Of a stretch of 64,000 nt of DNA, positions 41,144-50,614 are shown piece by piece. Position numbers and translations under genes: made by a program. The stretch covers positions 62,001 to 126,000 of the forward strand of contig JACRBM010000054.1 of the NCBI GenBank assembly GCA_016219275.1, written 5' to 3'. Every line of letters starts with the position of its first letter. The stretch's first letter is position 1. Origin of the DNA: Chloroflexota bacterium (GTDB lineage: Bacteria; Chloroflexota; Anaerolineae; UBA4142). The notes beneath the pieces are model-generated. The model was not told the origin of the DNA, ran no database searches, and worked only from the letters and a program-made list of their open reading frames with translations.

Positions 41144-42343
41144 CTACCACTCCGCCTGGGCGCGTTCGCGCAGAATTCGTTCGTACACCATGCGCGTCGC
41201 ATCCGCGATGTGGTCCCAGTTGTACTCTGCTTTCACCACGCGATACGCGTTCTCCGCGCGCGCGCGCGCCCAGTCGGGATGTTGGAGCGTGTGCGTCATA
41301 CCCCACACGAGCGAATCCACATCGTCGGGATAAACTGTGATGCCGGTCTCGTACAACTTGACGACCTCGCCCAAGCCGCCCACCGAACTGACGATGATCG
41401 GACAACGCGCCGCCATCGCTTCGAGCGCGACGATGCCGAACGGCTCGTACAACGATGGATACACCGCCGTGTCCGCGACCTTGAGCAACCGATTGCGATC
41501 ATCGTCCGAAATAAATCCAGTGATGTTCACGCGGTCGGCGATACCCAGCTCGCGCACGCGTTGCTTGAGCGGTTCGCTCATCCCGCCAGTGCCCGCGATC
41601 ACGAACTTGGTGCACGGCATTTGCGCGAGCACGCGCGGCGCGGCTTCGATAATCAACGGCGCGCCCTTTTCGTGGACTAAGCGCCCGACATTGAATACGA
41701 TCCGTTCTTCGGGCGACGCCCACCGCGCGCGAAACTCGGACAAGTCTTCGCCGTCGAGCGCGTCGAACGGCGCGGCATCCACCCCGTTCGGCACAACGTC
41801 CACTTTATTCGGCGGCGTCTGAAAGTACGTTTCCACTTCGCGCGCCATAGATTGGCTCGTGCAAATCACGCGCCATGCTTCGTAGGTCAGCCACCACTCG
41901 GCGCCGTTGATCGCGAACGACATCTCGCCGCCGAGGTTGCCGCGTCCGCGTCCGCGCTCAGTCGCGTGAATCGTCGCCACCAAGGGTGTCTTGTGTAACC
42001 GCTTGAGCGACGCGCCGGCAAACGCGACGAGCCAATCGTGCGCGTGAATCAGATCGAACCCACCGACGCGTTCCCACACAATCTGCGCGTGCTCTTCGAG
42101 ATTCAAATTCGTCTGATGCGCGTCCGCGTAAAAGTTGCCCATTGCGCCAAACGGCGGATCGACGCGATGAACCACCGCGTTGCCCGCGAGAATTTCTTCC
42201 GTCGCACCGCCACGCCAACGCGGCGTAACGACGTGCACCTCCACGCCGGCGCGCGCGAGCGCCGGCGCTAATTCGGCGACGTGCGTGCCCAACCCGCCAA
42301 CCACGTGCGGAGGGAATTCCCAGGAAAACATCAGAACTTTCAT
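41144..42343 (-). CDS. Family 4 glycosyltransferase (glycogen synthase-like)
   Basis: 399 residues, GT-B fold. N-terminal MKVLMFSWEFPPHVVGGLGTHVAELAPAL, then HAHDWLVAFAG, NVGRLVHEKGAPLII, VIAGTGGMSEPL, and the donor-site EPFGIVALEAMAARCPIIVSSVGGL with the conserved E-x7-E. The N-terminal GGLGTHV motif resembles ADP-glucose-dependent glycogen synthases of the GT4 type (GlgM-like). No other glycogen gene is nearby, so the sugar and acceptor are uncertain. Confidence 0.88.
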   Translation of the reverse strand: MKVLMFSWEFPPHVVGGLGTHVAELAPALARAGVEVHVVTPRWRGGATEEILAGNAVVHRVDPPFGAMGNFYADAHQTNLNLEEHAQIVWERVGGFDLIHAHDWLVAFAGASLKRLHKTPLVATIHATERGRGRGNLGGEMSFAINGAEWWLTYEAWRVICTSQSMAREVETYFQTPPNKVDVVPNGVDAAPFDALDGEDLSEFRARWASPEERIVFNVGRLVHEKGAPLIIEAAPRVLAQMPCTKFVIAGTGGMSEPLKQRVRELGIADRVNITGFISDDDRNRLLKVADTAVYPSLYEPFGIVALEAMAARCPIIVSSVGGLGEVVKLYETGITVYPDDVDSLVWGMTHTLQHPDWARARAENAYRVVKAEYNWDHIADATRMVYERILRERAQAEW

Positions 42344-42368
42344 TTACGATGTCCGATTGACGATTGAT

Positions 42369-43538
42369 TTATTTTCCGCCGTACTTGGTTTGATTCTGCA
42401 AATGTTCTTCGTACGTTTTCGCAAACGCGTGCGAGCCATCCCCTTTCGAGAAAAAGAACAAGTAATCAGTCTGTGCCGGTTCGAGCGCCGCGGTGATGGA
42501 CGCGAGACTGGGATTACAAATTGGCGCGGGCGGCAAGCCCGGATTCAAGTACGTGTTGAACGGCGACTTCGCCGCGATCAGTTCTTCAATCGTCACCGGA
42601 ATCTTCCACCATTGCTTGGTCGCGGTTTGATAGCCCAGCGCGTACTGCGCGGTCGGATCGGATTGCAACAACATTTTCTTTTTGATCCGATTCAAGTACA
42701 CGCTCGCGATGATCGGGCGTTCGTTCGCGACGACCGCTTCACGTTCGATAATCGAAGCGAGCGTGAGCACTTCGTGCAAAGTCATTTTTGCGGCGGCGGC
42801 TTTTTGGCGCAACTTGACATCCACGCGCGCGTTGAACGTGTCGAGGATCACGACGAGCAACGTGTCCGTTGGCGTATCGAACGGCACGTTGTAGGTTTCC
42901 GGAAAAAGATACCCTTCGAGTGTCGTCGGCGCGCCTTTAGGACGGTCGCGCAAAAACTCGTAATCGAATTTGCTGGTTTTGACCGATTGCAGAAATTGGT
43001 CCTTGTTGAATTTGGTCAATCCCAGCGTCGCCAAATAATCTGCAACCTCCTCCGCGCGCCAACCCGGTCGCACCGTGATCGTGATCGCGCGCGCGTAGCC
43101 ATGTTGCAACGCCTCGACCAACTCGCTCATCGTCATCGTGCGCCGCAACACGTAATCGCCGGCTTGAATCTTGGTTCCGACATGTAGGTACTTGATCCAG
43201 TCCACGAATAAATCCGCGTCCTTGATCAGTCCTTGTTTCTGCAAACGCGTTGCTACATCGCGCGGCAATTCGCCGGGCAGAATCGTAAACGCGAACGGCG
43301 TCGCGTCCGTGCCGGCGGGCGCGTTCAATTCATCTTGCCGTTGTTGCAAACGCATGCCCAGCAAGGTATCCTCGACCGAAACCGGCGTGGGAAATGACTT
43401 GGTGCTCACTAACAAACTACCGCTATCATCACGCGGCGGCGCGAGCAATGAATAGACAAACCAAAACGCGCTCGCGACAAAGGCAAACAGCGCGATGGCA
43501 AACAGCGCGGCAACCACGCGTCGGATCGTACGTTTCAT
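42369..43538 (-). CDS. mltG: Endolytic transglycosylase MltG (peptidoglycan chain terminator)
   Basis: 389 residues from ATG 43538, coupled to ruvX by a 4-nt ATGA overlap; the frame is open 49 codons further but into ruvX. One N-terminal membrane helix (about 9-30), a LysM-like N-terminal part, then the YceG catalytic core with TLEGYLFPETY, LASIIEREAVVANERP (catalytic Glu) and SPFNTYLNPGLPPAPICNPSLASI. It cuts nascent glycan strands at the outer face of the membrane, so the cell makes peptidoglycan. Confidence 0.93.
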   Translation of the reverse strand: MKRTIRRVVAALFAIALFAFVASAFWFVYSLLAPPRDDSGSLLVSTKSFPTPVSVEDTLLGMRLQQRQDELNAPAGTDATPFAFTILPGELPRDVATRLQKQGLIKDADLFVDWIKYLHVGTKIQAGDYVLRRTMTMSELVEALQHGYARAITITVRPGWRAEEVADYLATLGLTKFNKDQFLQSVKTSKFDYEFLRDRPKGAPTTLEGYLFPETYNVPFDTPTDTLLVVILDTFNARVDVKLRQKAAAAKMTLHEVLTLASIIEREAVVANERPIIASVYLNRIKKKMLLQSDPTAQYALGYQTATKQWWKIPVTIEELIAAKSPFNTYLNPGLPPAPICNPSLASITAALEPAQTDYLFFFSKGDGSHAFAKTYEEHLQNQTKYGGK

Positions 43539-43957
43539 TCCGTCTCGTTCCTTTGCGAATCCAAATAATCTTGCAGGATGACTGCCGCCGCCATCGCATC
43601 CAGGTATTGGCGCGATTTTTTGCCGCGCGCGCCGGTCGCGTTGCGCCGCTCCGTCGCCGCGACAGTCGTCAGGCGTTCGTCCCAAAACGCGAGCGGCACC
43701 TTGAGCGCGCGTTCGAGATGTTGCGCAAGTGTCATCACCGCTTGCGCCTGCTCGCCGAGCGTGCCGTCCATGTTGCGCGGCAAGCCGACGATGAATCGTT
43801 CGGCGTCGTACTTGCGAATCGCGTCGCCGAGCGCGCGCGTATCGTGGTCGAACGATCCGCGCGTGATCACGCTCACCGGCGTCGCGATGTTCACTGTCGT
43901 ATCGCCGAACGCGACGCCAATTCGTTTGTCACCCACATCCAAACCCAGCACTCTCAC
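43535..43957 (-). CDS. ruvX: Holliday junction resolvase-like RuvX (YqgF)
   Basis: 140 residues from GTG 43957. The GTG overlaps the stop of the upstream gene by 4 nt and gives the usual start VRVLGLDVGDKRIGVAFGD with the first catalytic Asp. FIVGLPRNMDG, and FWDERLTTVAA and SRQYLDAMAAAVILQDYL with the remaining acidic residues, complete the RNase-H-like site. RuvX is linked to 16S rRNA processing and to recombination in different bacteria. The gene order alaS-ruvX-mltG is widespread. Confidence 0.93.
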   Translation of the reverse strand: MRVLGLDVGDKRIGVAFGDTTVNIATPVSVITRGSFDHDTRALGDAIRKYDAERFIVGLPRNMDGTLGEQAQAVMTLAQHLERALKVPLAFWDERLTTVAATERRNATGARGKKSRQYLDAMAAAVILQDYLDSQRNETE

Positions 43958-45495
43958 TTTTTCACCGCCGGCGGCTCGACAAACACGGCAATGCGAAAGC
44001 CCAGCCACGGCAAACGATTCCACCCGATGGGCGACACTTCAATCTCCGGCGATTGTGCGACCGCGATCACACTCGCGAGATAACTTTTCGCGTCGTCCAC
44101 CGTGCGTCCCTGCAACGCGCGGCTCACCTTGTTCGGGTCCACTTGCGGCGTCGTGTACCCGATCGCGCGAATCGGCATCCGAAACGCGATGCCCTGGTAC
44201 TTGCCGCCCGGTTGCGTTTCCACGACGACACCATCCGGCAACAATTGGTAACCGGTTTCCATTTGCCGCTGGATGATCGCGCTGACCATCGTTGCGAGAT
44301 TTTCCTGATCGAACGCGATACCAAACGCGACGGCATTCATTCGCAAAGTGAGTACGTCTGCCGGTTCGTCTACCGCGTGATCGAATACCGAATCGGTCGG
44401 ATCAATGATCACCGAATCGAGCGCGAGAAATTCGCCGGGCTTGAGTTCGCTCTTGAGCGTCTCCTGACTTTGTTGCTTGAGTTGCTGAATCAATTGCGCC
44501 TCAAGTTTTTTCTTGTCATCCGCCGTAACAACGCGCACCGGTTTGAGCGTTCCGCTCACCGTAGGTTTAGTATTGATGACGCGCGCGGCAATCGCGAGCG
44601 ACCCTTCAATCGTGTTGATCGCGAGTTCCTTGACATTTCCTGATGGTCCTGGGTCAATCGCTTGAATCGGCGCGTCGGCGCGCGCACCGACACCCGCCGG
44701 CACGGTCGTGGTCGTCGTCGTCGTGAAACGAATCGGCACACCCGCGCTTGTTTTGACGATGGTGCTCGGTGGAATGATCGTCTCTTCCGTGCGTTGATTC
44801 GTGAACGTCACCGTGCCGATTGAAGGCGCGTTCGGCACTTGGCGTTGTGTCGTCGTCCGTAGTTGCGCCGAGCCGCTAACATCGTGCGAAATGCGCCGCG
44901 CCGGAATTGTGCGCGTGGACGAAGTGATTTGTTGCACGGTTGGATCGGCAATCGCATCGCCGGTCACCGCGATGGCGACGGGCGATGGCACGACCCGCAC
45001 CTTCGCCGCGGGCACGAGCAAAAACGCGGCGACGCAAATCACAAGCAACACCACAACAATCGAGACGATGACTGTGCGATACTCGCGCACCAGGTCGAAC
45101 ACGCGCGCGACGATTGGCGCGGTCGTTTCAGGCGGTGCGCTCGGCGCGCGTTGTTGTCGCTCGACGAACAAGCGTCCGCCACTCGCATCCTGCCACTTGC
45201 CGGGCGCGAGCGGCTCCATCGTCCAGCGCGTTTTCTGCGCTTTGGCGAGCGAACTGAAAACCGGAAACCCCAATGCCTCGGCGCGATCACGAATGTCGTC
45301 GTCGTGAACGACGAGCGCGACCTGTGCGCCGGAACCTTCGGCGGCGCGGCGCACGAGTTGTAAGCCGCGTTCATTCGCCAGCGCGCGGCAATGGCGCGGC
45401 ACCACGAGCACGAGGTAACTCAGTTCCGCGGATTCGACCCGCGCGCGAATCGCGGCGATGTCATCTTCGGAATTCAACTGGATAATTTGTTGCAT
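43954..45495 (-). CDS. Single-pass membrane protein with baseplate-J-like repeats
   Basis: 513 residues. A cytoplasmic N-terminal domain (residues 1-110, IIQLNSEDDIAAIRARVESAELSYLVLVVPRH has a strand-helix look), one membrane helix near residues 143-165 (VIVSIVVVLLVICVAAFLLVP), then a large external beta-rich region with pattern IPARRISHDVSGSAQLRTT, GTVTFTNQRTEETIIPPSTIVKT, and PGPSGNVKELAIN, which resembles the baseplate J/gp47-type domain found in membrane proteins of Chloroflexota. It is co-translated with ruvX. Function unknown; it may act at the envelope with mltG. Confidence 0.7.
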   Translation of the reverse strand: MQQIIQLNSEDDIAAIRARVESAELSYLVLVVPRHCRALANERGLQLVRRAAEGSGAQVALVVHDDDIRDRAEALGFPVFSSLAKAQKTRWTMEPLAPGKWQDASGGRLFVERQQRAPSAPPETTAPIVARVFDLVREYRTVIVSIVVVLLVICVAAFLLVPAAKVRVVPSPVAIAVTGDAIADPTVQQITSSTRTIPARRISHDVSGSAQLRTTTQRQVPNAPSIGTVTFTNQRTEETIIPPSTIVKTSAGVPIRFTTTTTTTVPAGVGARADAPIQAIDPGPSGNVKELAINTIEGSLAIAARVINTKPTVSGTLKPVRVVTADDKKKLEAQLIQQLKQQSQETLKSELKPGEFLALDSVIIDPTDSVFDHAVDEPADVLTLRMNAVAFGIAFDQENLATMVSAIIQRQMETGYQLLPDGVVVETQPGGKYQGIAFRMPIRAIGYTTPQVDPNKVSRALQGRTVDDAKSYLASVIAVAQSPEIEVSPIGWNRLPWLGFRIAVFVEPPAVKK

Positions 45496-45510
45496 CAGTC
45501 AATTTGAAAA

Positions 45511-45558
45511 AGAACGCGGACTCGCGCGGAGCAACCGTTGTTCCGCGTTCATCCGCGT
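45511..45558. repeat. Palindromic repeat with 'gaacgcgga' words
   Basis: GAACGCGGA (45512-45520) pairs with TCCGCGTTC (45542-45550). Its words match the arms of the in-frame element at 33329-33399, so this is a non-coding relative. Confidence 0.65.
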
Positions 45559-45587
45559 AAGATTCGAGTACGGCAAGTCAATTCGCG

Positions 45588-45860
45588 TTACGCCGCTTCG
45601 CGCAACTTTTCAGCGAGCCATGCGTTGATCAATGTCTCCGTCGAGATTCCCTCTTCCTCCGCGCGACGAGAAACTTGTTTCATCAAGCGTGGTCGCAGCG
45701 CAACAAAATAGTGTCGGCGTTTGATATTGACTTTTGCTTTGACTTCACGAAACGCTTCAGGATAGTCCGCCGTACTATGTGAGTCCCAGAACTTAACGAA
45801 TTCGTCAATCGTCTTGAACGATTTTGGGAGTGGATCACGAGCTTTCTTATTTTTTTGCAT
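45588..45860 (-). CDS. CopG/BrnA-like antitoxin
   Basis: 90 residues from ATG 45860, preceded by GGAGG and overlapping brnT by 14 nt. YFVALRPRLMKQVSRRAEEEGISTETLINAWLAEKLRE is a ribbon-helix-helix fold; the N-terminal half (residues 1-45, KSFKTIDEFVKFWDSHSTADYPE) is the extension typical of BrnA-like antitoxins. It would neutralise the BrnT-like protein encoded just upstream and repress the pair. Confidence 0.78.
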   Translation of the reverse strand: MQKNKKARDPLPKSFKTIDEFVKFWDSHSTADYPEAFREVKAKVNIKRRHYFVALRPRLMKQVSRRAEEEGISTETLINAWLAEKLREAA

Positions 45861-46125
45861 ATCGCCTCCGTTCTTTGGCATCCTCATCACGCGCACTAGT
45901 TACCAGCGCAACGCGGTTTTTTTTGTAAATAAAGAACACCGCCAGGTATCGTCCATCATCGGTTCGTCCCAATCCCAAATATACATCTTCACCTACAATG
46001 TTGCCCTTTTCGACAAAGAAGATTCGCGGATTGTTGAGCAGGACTTGCTCAACCTCATACGGGCGGACATTATGTTTCCGATCCAGCTTGTCTTCGTCAA
46101 GAATATCCACCCACGCAATATCCAT
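45847..46125 (-). CDS. BrnT-like ribonuclease toxin
   Basis: 92 residues. VEQVLLNNPRIFF, YLGLGRTDDGRYLAVFFIYKKNRVALVTSARDEDAKERRRY matches the BrnT fold, with the C-terminal SARD...ERRRY block being the family signature. BrnT is an RNase toxin related to RelE. It is placed first and the antitoxin second, as in BrnTA modules. The pair sits between alaS and the ruvX-mltG block, which are otherwise often adjacent, so it is probably an insertion. Confidence 0.8.
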   Translation of the reverse strand: MDIAWVDILDEDKLDRKHNVRPYEVEQVLLNNPRIFFVEKGNIVGEDVYLGLGRTDDGRYLAVFFIYKKNRVALVTSARDEDAKERRRYAKK

Positions 46126-46171
46126 TCGTGATGCTCCAAGGTGGTGATTGGGAATTCAGATCTGAAGAACA

Positions 46172-48925
46172 CTACGCCTTGCCTACCACACTTACCACCA
46201 TCGCGAGCGCTTCGGCGAGACGCGATACATCCTTGCCGCCGGCTTGCGCGAGATTCGGTTTGCCGCCGCCGCCACCGCCGACGACCTTGGCAACTTCGCG
46301 CACGATCTTGCCGGCGTCGAATCCTTTGGCGACCAGGTCGGGCGTGACAGCCGCGATCAAACTGGGCTTGCCGTCAATCGCCGCGCCCAGCACGACAATG
46401 CCCGACCCCATTCGGTCACGGAAAAAATCGGCTAGCTCGCGCAGTGTGTCCGCGTTCGCGGCTTGTACCTGGGTCGCGAGCACGCGCACTTCGCCGACCT
46501 GTTGCACGCGCGCGAGTAATCCTTCCGCGTCGCGCAACGCGAGATCGCGGCGCAACTTTTCGATTTCCTTGCGTTGCGTTTCAATCTCGCTCATCAACGC
46601 CAGCACCTTGGATTCGATTTGCTCTGCGGTCGTTCGCAGAAACGCGGCAGTTCGATCCAAGCGTCCGGAATTTTCCTGCAAGAGTTTCGCCGCGCCGTGT
46701 CCCGTCACCGCTTCGATGCGGCGCAAGCCCGCGCCGATGGACGATTCGGAAACAATGTGGAACGCGCCGATCTGACTCGTGTGTTGGACGTGCGTGCCAC
46801 CGCATAACTCTTGGCTAAACGGATGACCTGGGTCGCCCACCTTGATCACGCGCACGCGGTCGCCGTACTTTTCGGTGAACAGCGCCATCGCGCCGCCGGC
46901 GACGGCTTCTTTGTATGACAATTGGAACGGCACGACCGGAAAATCCGCAAGCACCGCGTCGTTGACCGCTTGCTCGATCGTGTTCAATTCATCCTGGGTC
47001 AACATCGTGTTGTGCGTGAAATCGAAACGAAAACGATCCGGCGCGACGAGCGACCCGGCTTGTTGCACGTGTTCGCCCAGCGCGTACCGCAATTCGCGAT
47101 GCAATAAATGCGTCGCCGTGTGATTCCGCATAATATCCCAGCGACGCAAACGATCCACTTCCACCGCGACTTGATCGCCGACGCGCGGCGCGCCTTTCAC
47201 TACCTTGCCCACATGAACGATCAACCCAGGCAGCGCGGCACGCGCATCCGTGATTTCAATTGCCCATTTCACATTCGCGTCTTCGGTCTCCGCGCCATCC
47301 GCTATGCCGACGTACTGCACGAGGCGACCCGTGTCGGTGATTTGACCACCCGACTCGACGTAGAAGCACGTGGCTGGCAAAACGATCTCAACCTGGTCGC
47401 CCGCGTTCGCCTGCTCGACCAAGTCGCCATCGCGCAAAATTCCGGCGATGGTCGTATCCAGTTCGGTGCGCGAGTACGGATCGTGCGAAACGCCGGACGC
47501 CGGCAACACGCCGGACACGACGAGTTGTTCTTGCGCGGCGATGTACTTTTGCTCGGACGCGACATCAATGCCCATCGCCGACGCCGCGCGCGAACGGTCC
47601 GCTTGCTCTTCCATCGCCTTGCGAAAACCGGCTTCATCCACCTGCATCCCAAACGCGGTTGCATAATCGCGCGTGAGTTCGAGCGCGAATCCGTACGTGT
47701 CGTGCAGTTTGAACGCGTCCGCGCCGGAAATCATTTTGGCGTTTTTCGCGCGCAGTTCATCCACCAACTCTTCGAGCAACGCTGACCCGGTTTTTAGCGT
47801 CGCCTGGAACCGTTTCTCTTCTTCGCGCGTAATTTTGAGAATCGCATCGCGACGCTTTTCGAGTTCCGGATATGGCTCGCTCATCATTTCGATGACGGTC
47901 GGCAGCACCTCGGTGAGGAACGGTTCCTGGAAACCGAGCAGATAGCCGTGCCGCGCCGCGCGGCGCAAAATCAAACGCAAAACATAGTTGCGCCCTTCGT
48001 TGCCCGGCACGACACCGTCGGCAGTGAGGAACGCAATCGCACGCGAGTGATCCGCGATGACGCGGTACGACGCGAGTTGTTTCTCCAGCGCGTCCTTGTC
48101 GTGACCGAGCAGTTTGCGCGTGTGCTCGATGATTGGCTTGAACAAATCAGTTTCGTAGTTCGACAGTTTGCCCTGCAAGACCGCGGTCACGCGCTCCAAC
48201 CCCGCGCCGGTGTCCACCGAGGGTTTAGGCAGCGGATCGAGTTTGAATCCATCGCCGTCTTGGTAACGATTGAACTGCATAAAAACGAGATTCCAAATTT
48301 CAATCGTCTCTTCGCCCTTGCCATTGACGTACTCGGCGCGATTAAATTCCGGATTCCTGGGATGCTTGCCGCGATAATAATGAATCTCGGAGCACGGACC
48401 GCACGGACCGGTGTCGCCCATCTGCCAGAAATTATCTTTGCGGCTAAAACGACGCACGCGATCCGGCGCCGCGCCGGCTTTCACCCAGAGATTCGCGGCT
48501 TCTTCGTCTGCGCGTACTTCATCGTCGCCTTCAAAAATCGTGAACCACAAGCGCGTCGGGTCGAGTTCGTAGTGATTGACGAGCAGATCCCACGCGAATT
48601 TGATCGCGTCGGCTTTGAAGTAATCGCCGAACGAAAAATTGCCGAGCATCTCGAAGAAGGTGTGATGCCGCGGCGATGGTCCGACGTTTTCCAGATCGTT
48701 GTGTTTGCCGGAGACGCGCATACACTTTTGCGACGTGGTCGCGCGCGTATAATCGCGTTTCTCGCGACCCAGGAAGGTGTCCTTGAATTGCACCATCCCG
48801 GCGTTCGCGAACAAGAGCGTGGGGTCGCCCGCCGGAATCAGCGACGACGACGCGACGACCGCGTGCTTGCGGCGTTTGAAATAATCGAGAAAGGTTTTGC
48901 GGACCACAGAAGATGATAGAGGCAT
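46172..48925 (-). CDS. alaS: Alanyl-tRNA synthetase
   Basis: 917 residues from MPLSSSVVRKTFLDYF (ATG 48925; an ATG two codons earlier is equally possible, the open frame goes on upstream without family similarity). Class II core (FANAGMVQFKDTFLG, CMRVSGKHNDLENVGPSPRHHTFFEMLGNFSFGDYFK), editing domain with HTATHLLHREL and CGGTHVQHT zinc site, and a C-terminal oligomerisation domain ending VVGGGGGGKPNLAQAGGKD. It charges tRNA-Ala in the cytoplasm. It is the head of the alaS-brnT-brnA-ruvX-mltG set. Confidence 0.97.
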   Translation of the reverse strand: MPLSSSVVRKTFLDYFKRRKHAVVASSSLIPAGDPTLLFANAGMVQFKDTFLGREKRDYTRATTSQKCMRVSGKHNDLENVGPSPRHHTFFEMLGNFSFGDYFKADAIKFAWDLLVNHYELDPTRLWFTIFEGDDEVRADEEAANLWVKAGAAPDRVRRFSRKDNFWQMGDTGPCGPCSEIHYYRGKHPRNPEFNRAEYVNGKGEETIEIWNLVFMQFNRYQDGDGFKLDPLPKPSVDTGAGLERVTAVLQGKLSNYETDLFKPIIEHTRKLLGHDKDALEKQLASYRVIADHSRAIAFLTADGVVPGNEGRNYVLRLILRRAARHGYLLGFQEPFLTEVLPTVIEMMSEPYPELEKRRDAILKITREEEKRFQATLKTGSALLEELVDELRAKNAKMISGADAFKLHDTYGFALELTRDYATAFGMQVDEAGFRKAMEEQADRSRAASAMGIDVASEQKYIAAQEQLVVSGVLPASGVSHDPYSRTELDTTIAGILRDGDLVEQANAGDQVEIVLPATCFYVESGGQITDTGRLVQYVGIADGAETEDANVKWAIEITDARAALPGLIVHVGKVVKGAPRVGDQVAVEVDRLRRWDIMRNHTATHLLHRELRYALGEHVQQAGSLVAPDRFRFDFTHNTMLTQDELNTIEQAVNDAVLADFPVVPFQLSYKEAVAGGAMALFTEKYGDRVRVIKVGDPGHPFSQELCGGTHVQHTSQIGAFHIVSESSIGAGLRRIEAVTGHGAAKLLQENSGRLDRTAAFLRTTAEQIESKVLALMSEIETQRKEIEKLRRDLALRDAEGLLARVQQVGEVRVLATQVQAANADTLRELADFFRDRMGSGIVVLGAAIDGKPSLIAAVTPDLVAKGFDAGKIVREVAKVVGGGGGGKPNLAQAGGKDVSRLAEALAMVVSVVGKA

Positions 48926-48960
48926 TTGCATTCCTGAGGTATGATTTGCAATTGATGAAT

Positions 48961-49434
48961 TCAGATTTTCGTCGGGAAGCGCGCGACCAGCTTGGATTTT
49001 TTGACTGCGCCGGAATGATCGTTGAATGTGACGCGACCTTTTTCGTCGCACACCCATACTTCGCGCGCGCCTTTGGAGAGATACAACGCGATTTTCTCCG
49101 CAATCTCGGCGCGGCTATTCGAGGGTGAAGTAATCTCGACGCAAATCTCCGGCGATTGAGTGTAAGGCGTTTCATACCGATGTTTTTTCAGAAACTCGCT
49201 CGATGCCCAAACCACATCCGCTACCTTAACGCCATCGAGCGTCTGAATCGAACATTCAGTCAGTGTTTCGCCCCCGCGCAACATCTCAGCGAGAATACCG
49301 CTAATCTTGGCTTGATACCGGGCATGGCGATTTGACGCGGGCGTCATAACGATTCTCCCTCGCGCATCGAGTTCGATTTTATACGGTAAATCCCGTAGTG
49401 ATTTGTCTTTTAATACATCTGCCCACTGCAACAT
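48961..49434 (-). CDS. Uma2-family (DUF820) endonuclease-like protein
   Basis: 157 residues from ATG 49434, with AGGTGG ahead; two earlier in-frame ATGs fall in the -10 and -35 boxes of its promoter. LDGVKVADVVWASSEFLKKH holds the catalytic Asp and ICVEITSPSNSRAEIAEKIALYLSKGAREVWVCDEKGRVTF the E-x-T region. It is shorter than the Uma2 protein at 24779-25474 and lacks its coiled-coil tail. It stops 35 bp before alaS on the same strand. Confidence 0.82.
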   Translation of the reverse strand: MLQWADVLKDKSLRDLPYKIELDARGRIVMTPASNRHARYQAKISGILAEMLRGGETLTECSIQTLDGVKVADVVWASSEFLKKHRYETPYTQSPEICVEITSPSNSRAEIAEKIALYLSKGAREVWVCDEKGRVTFNDHSGAVKKSKLVARFPTKI

Positions 49435-49456
49435 CGTCCACCTCACTTTGCGTGGC

Positions 49457-49485
49457 ATTTTAGTCGAACCCTCTGCGAATGTCAA
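49457..49485 (-). promoter_or_regulatory. Promoter of the Uma2-alaS transcription unit
   Basis: On the minus strand TTGACA (49485-49480), 17-nt spacer, TAAAAT (49462-49457). It is divergent to the plus-strand promoter at 49503-49531. Confidence 0.75.
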
Positions 49486-49502
49486 ACATCGCGGCGCGTT
49501 TT

Positions 49503-49531
49503 TTGACTTGGGCGCATTTCTTGTTTATGAT
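49503..49531 (+). promoter_or_regulatory. Promoter of the secreted-protein gene
   Basis: TTGACT (49503-49508), 17-nt spacer, TATGAT (49526-49531). The two divergent promoters start 17 bp apart. Confidence 0.72.
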
Positions 49532-49562
49532 AGACACAGATTCACTCGTCAGGGAGGTCGCG

Positions 49563-50594
49563 ATGACACGCCATCAATGGTTTCTGATCGCTGGGTTGGG
49601 TGGAGCAGTTCTGTTGGTCTACTGCCTGGGCATGGTGTTGCTCGCGCAGCAATTTTTTGGGCGAAGCGCACCGGTAGCCCAACTCGTCGTACCGCCGATT
49701 GCCGAGCCAACCGCCACTCACACTCCACTCCCAACCTGGACGCCTACCACCGCGCCAACACCCCGCCCGACCGCGACGCTCGTCATCGCGAGACCAACGA
49801 CGCGCCCATCGCCGGTCGTTGGCACGCGCACCGCCGCCGCGTCCGCGATTGAGAACGCGTGGAAGAAATCCGAATTGGCTAAAACCTATCGGTTCGATTT
49901 TGGGATGTCCGCCAAAGGCAACCTGAAGGGATTCCCCGGTGTGACCAATGCGACTCAAGAAATCGCCTTGTTTCAAATCACCGGCGCGATGAACAACAAG
50001 GACAGTCACATCACAGCCAAAGGTCTACTCAGCGCGTTTATCGGCGGCGATCCGACCAAGGGATTCGAAATGATGACCGTGGGCGGCAAGACGTTTGTCA
50101 AAGGACCGATCGCGATGTTCAGCGCGCCGGAAGACAAGTGGTACGTCGCGAATAGTTCACTCAAAACCAGTTTCACCGATAGCAACCAGGTGATCCAATC
50201 CGGTCAATCGGTGGACTGGAACGGCTTTAAGAAAACGGCGGCTGAAACGTTGGATAGCCGGCGGTGCGATGTCTACACTGCCGACAAGGACGCGACACTA
50301 AATTTATTCAGCGCCATTGCAAGCCAAACCGGGCAAACGAGCGACGTCATAGATACGATGGACAATGCTGAAACGAAACTCTGGATCTGCGACGACGGAT
50401 ATTTTCATCAGGCGTCACTGATCTTGGAAGGACATGCCGAAAATCAGCCGACGCAGAAAGTGTCCATCCGCGTTCAGGCGCGCGCCTTTGATTACAACAC
50501 GAACGTTAGCATCATCGCGCCCACGAATGCCGCGCCGATGGAAACGCCCTCGTTCAACTTTCAGTTTCCTACCGCGACTCCCACGCGCAAGTAA
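49563..50594 (+). CDS. Secreted or membrane-anchored protein of unknown function, LppX-like core
   Basis: 343 residues from ATG 49563, which has GGGAGG upstream; earlier ATGs lie in the promoter. A signal-anchor helix (WFLIAGLGGAVLLVYCLGMVLLAQ) is followed by a Pro/Thr linker (about 45-90) and a globular domain of about 230 residues (TYRFDFGMSAKGNLKG, TVGGKTFVKGP, DKWYVANS, WNGFKKTAAETLDSRRCDVYTAD, TKLWICDDGYFHQASLILEGHA). The alternation resembles the LppX/LprG-type lipid-carrying fold, but that is only a fold-level guess. Two cysteines could pair. An intrinsic terminator follows. Confidence 0.7.
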   Translation: MTRHQWFLIAGLGGAVLLVYCLGMVLLAQQFFGRSAPVAQLVVPPIAEPTATHTPLPTWTPTTAPTPRPTATLVIARPTTRPSPVVGTRTAAASAIENAWKKSELAKTYRFDFGMSAKGNLKGFPGVTNATQEIALFQITGAMNNKDSHITAKGLLSAFIGGDPTKGFEMMTVGGKTFVKGPIAMFSAPEDKWYVANSSLKTSFTDSNQVIQSGQSVDWNGFKKTAAETLDSRRCDVYTADKDATLNLFSAIASQTGQTSDVIDTMDNAETKLWICDDGYFHQASLILEGHAENQPTQKVSIRVQARAFDYNTNVSIIAPTNAAPMETPSFNFQFPTATPTRK

Positions 50595-50614
50595 TCGAAT
50601 CCACAACGCAAAAT

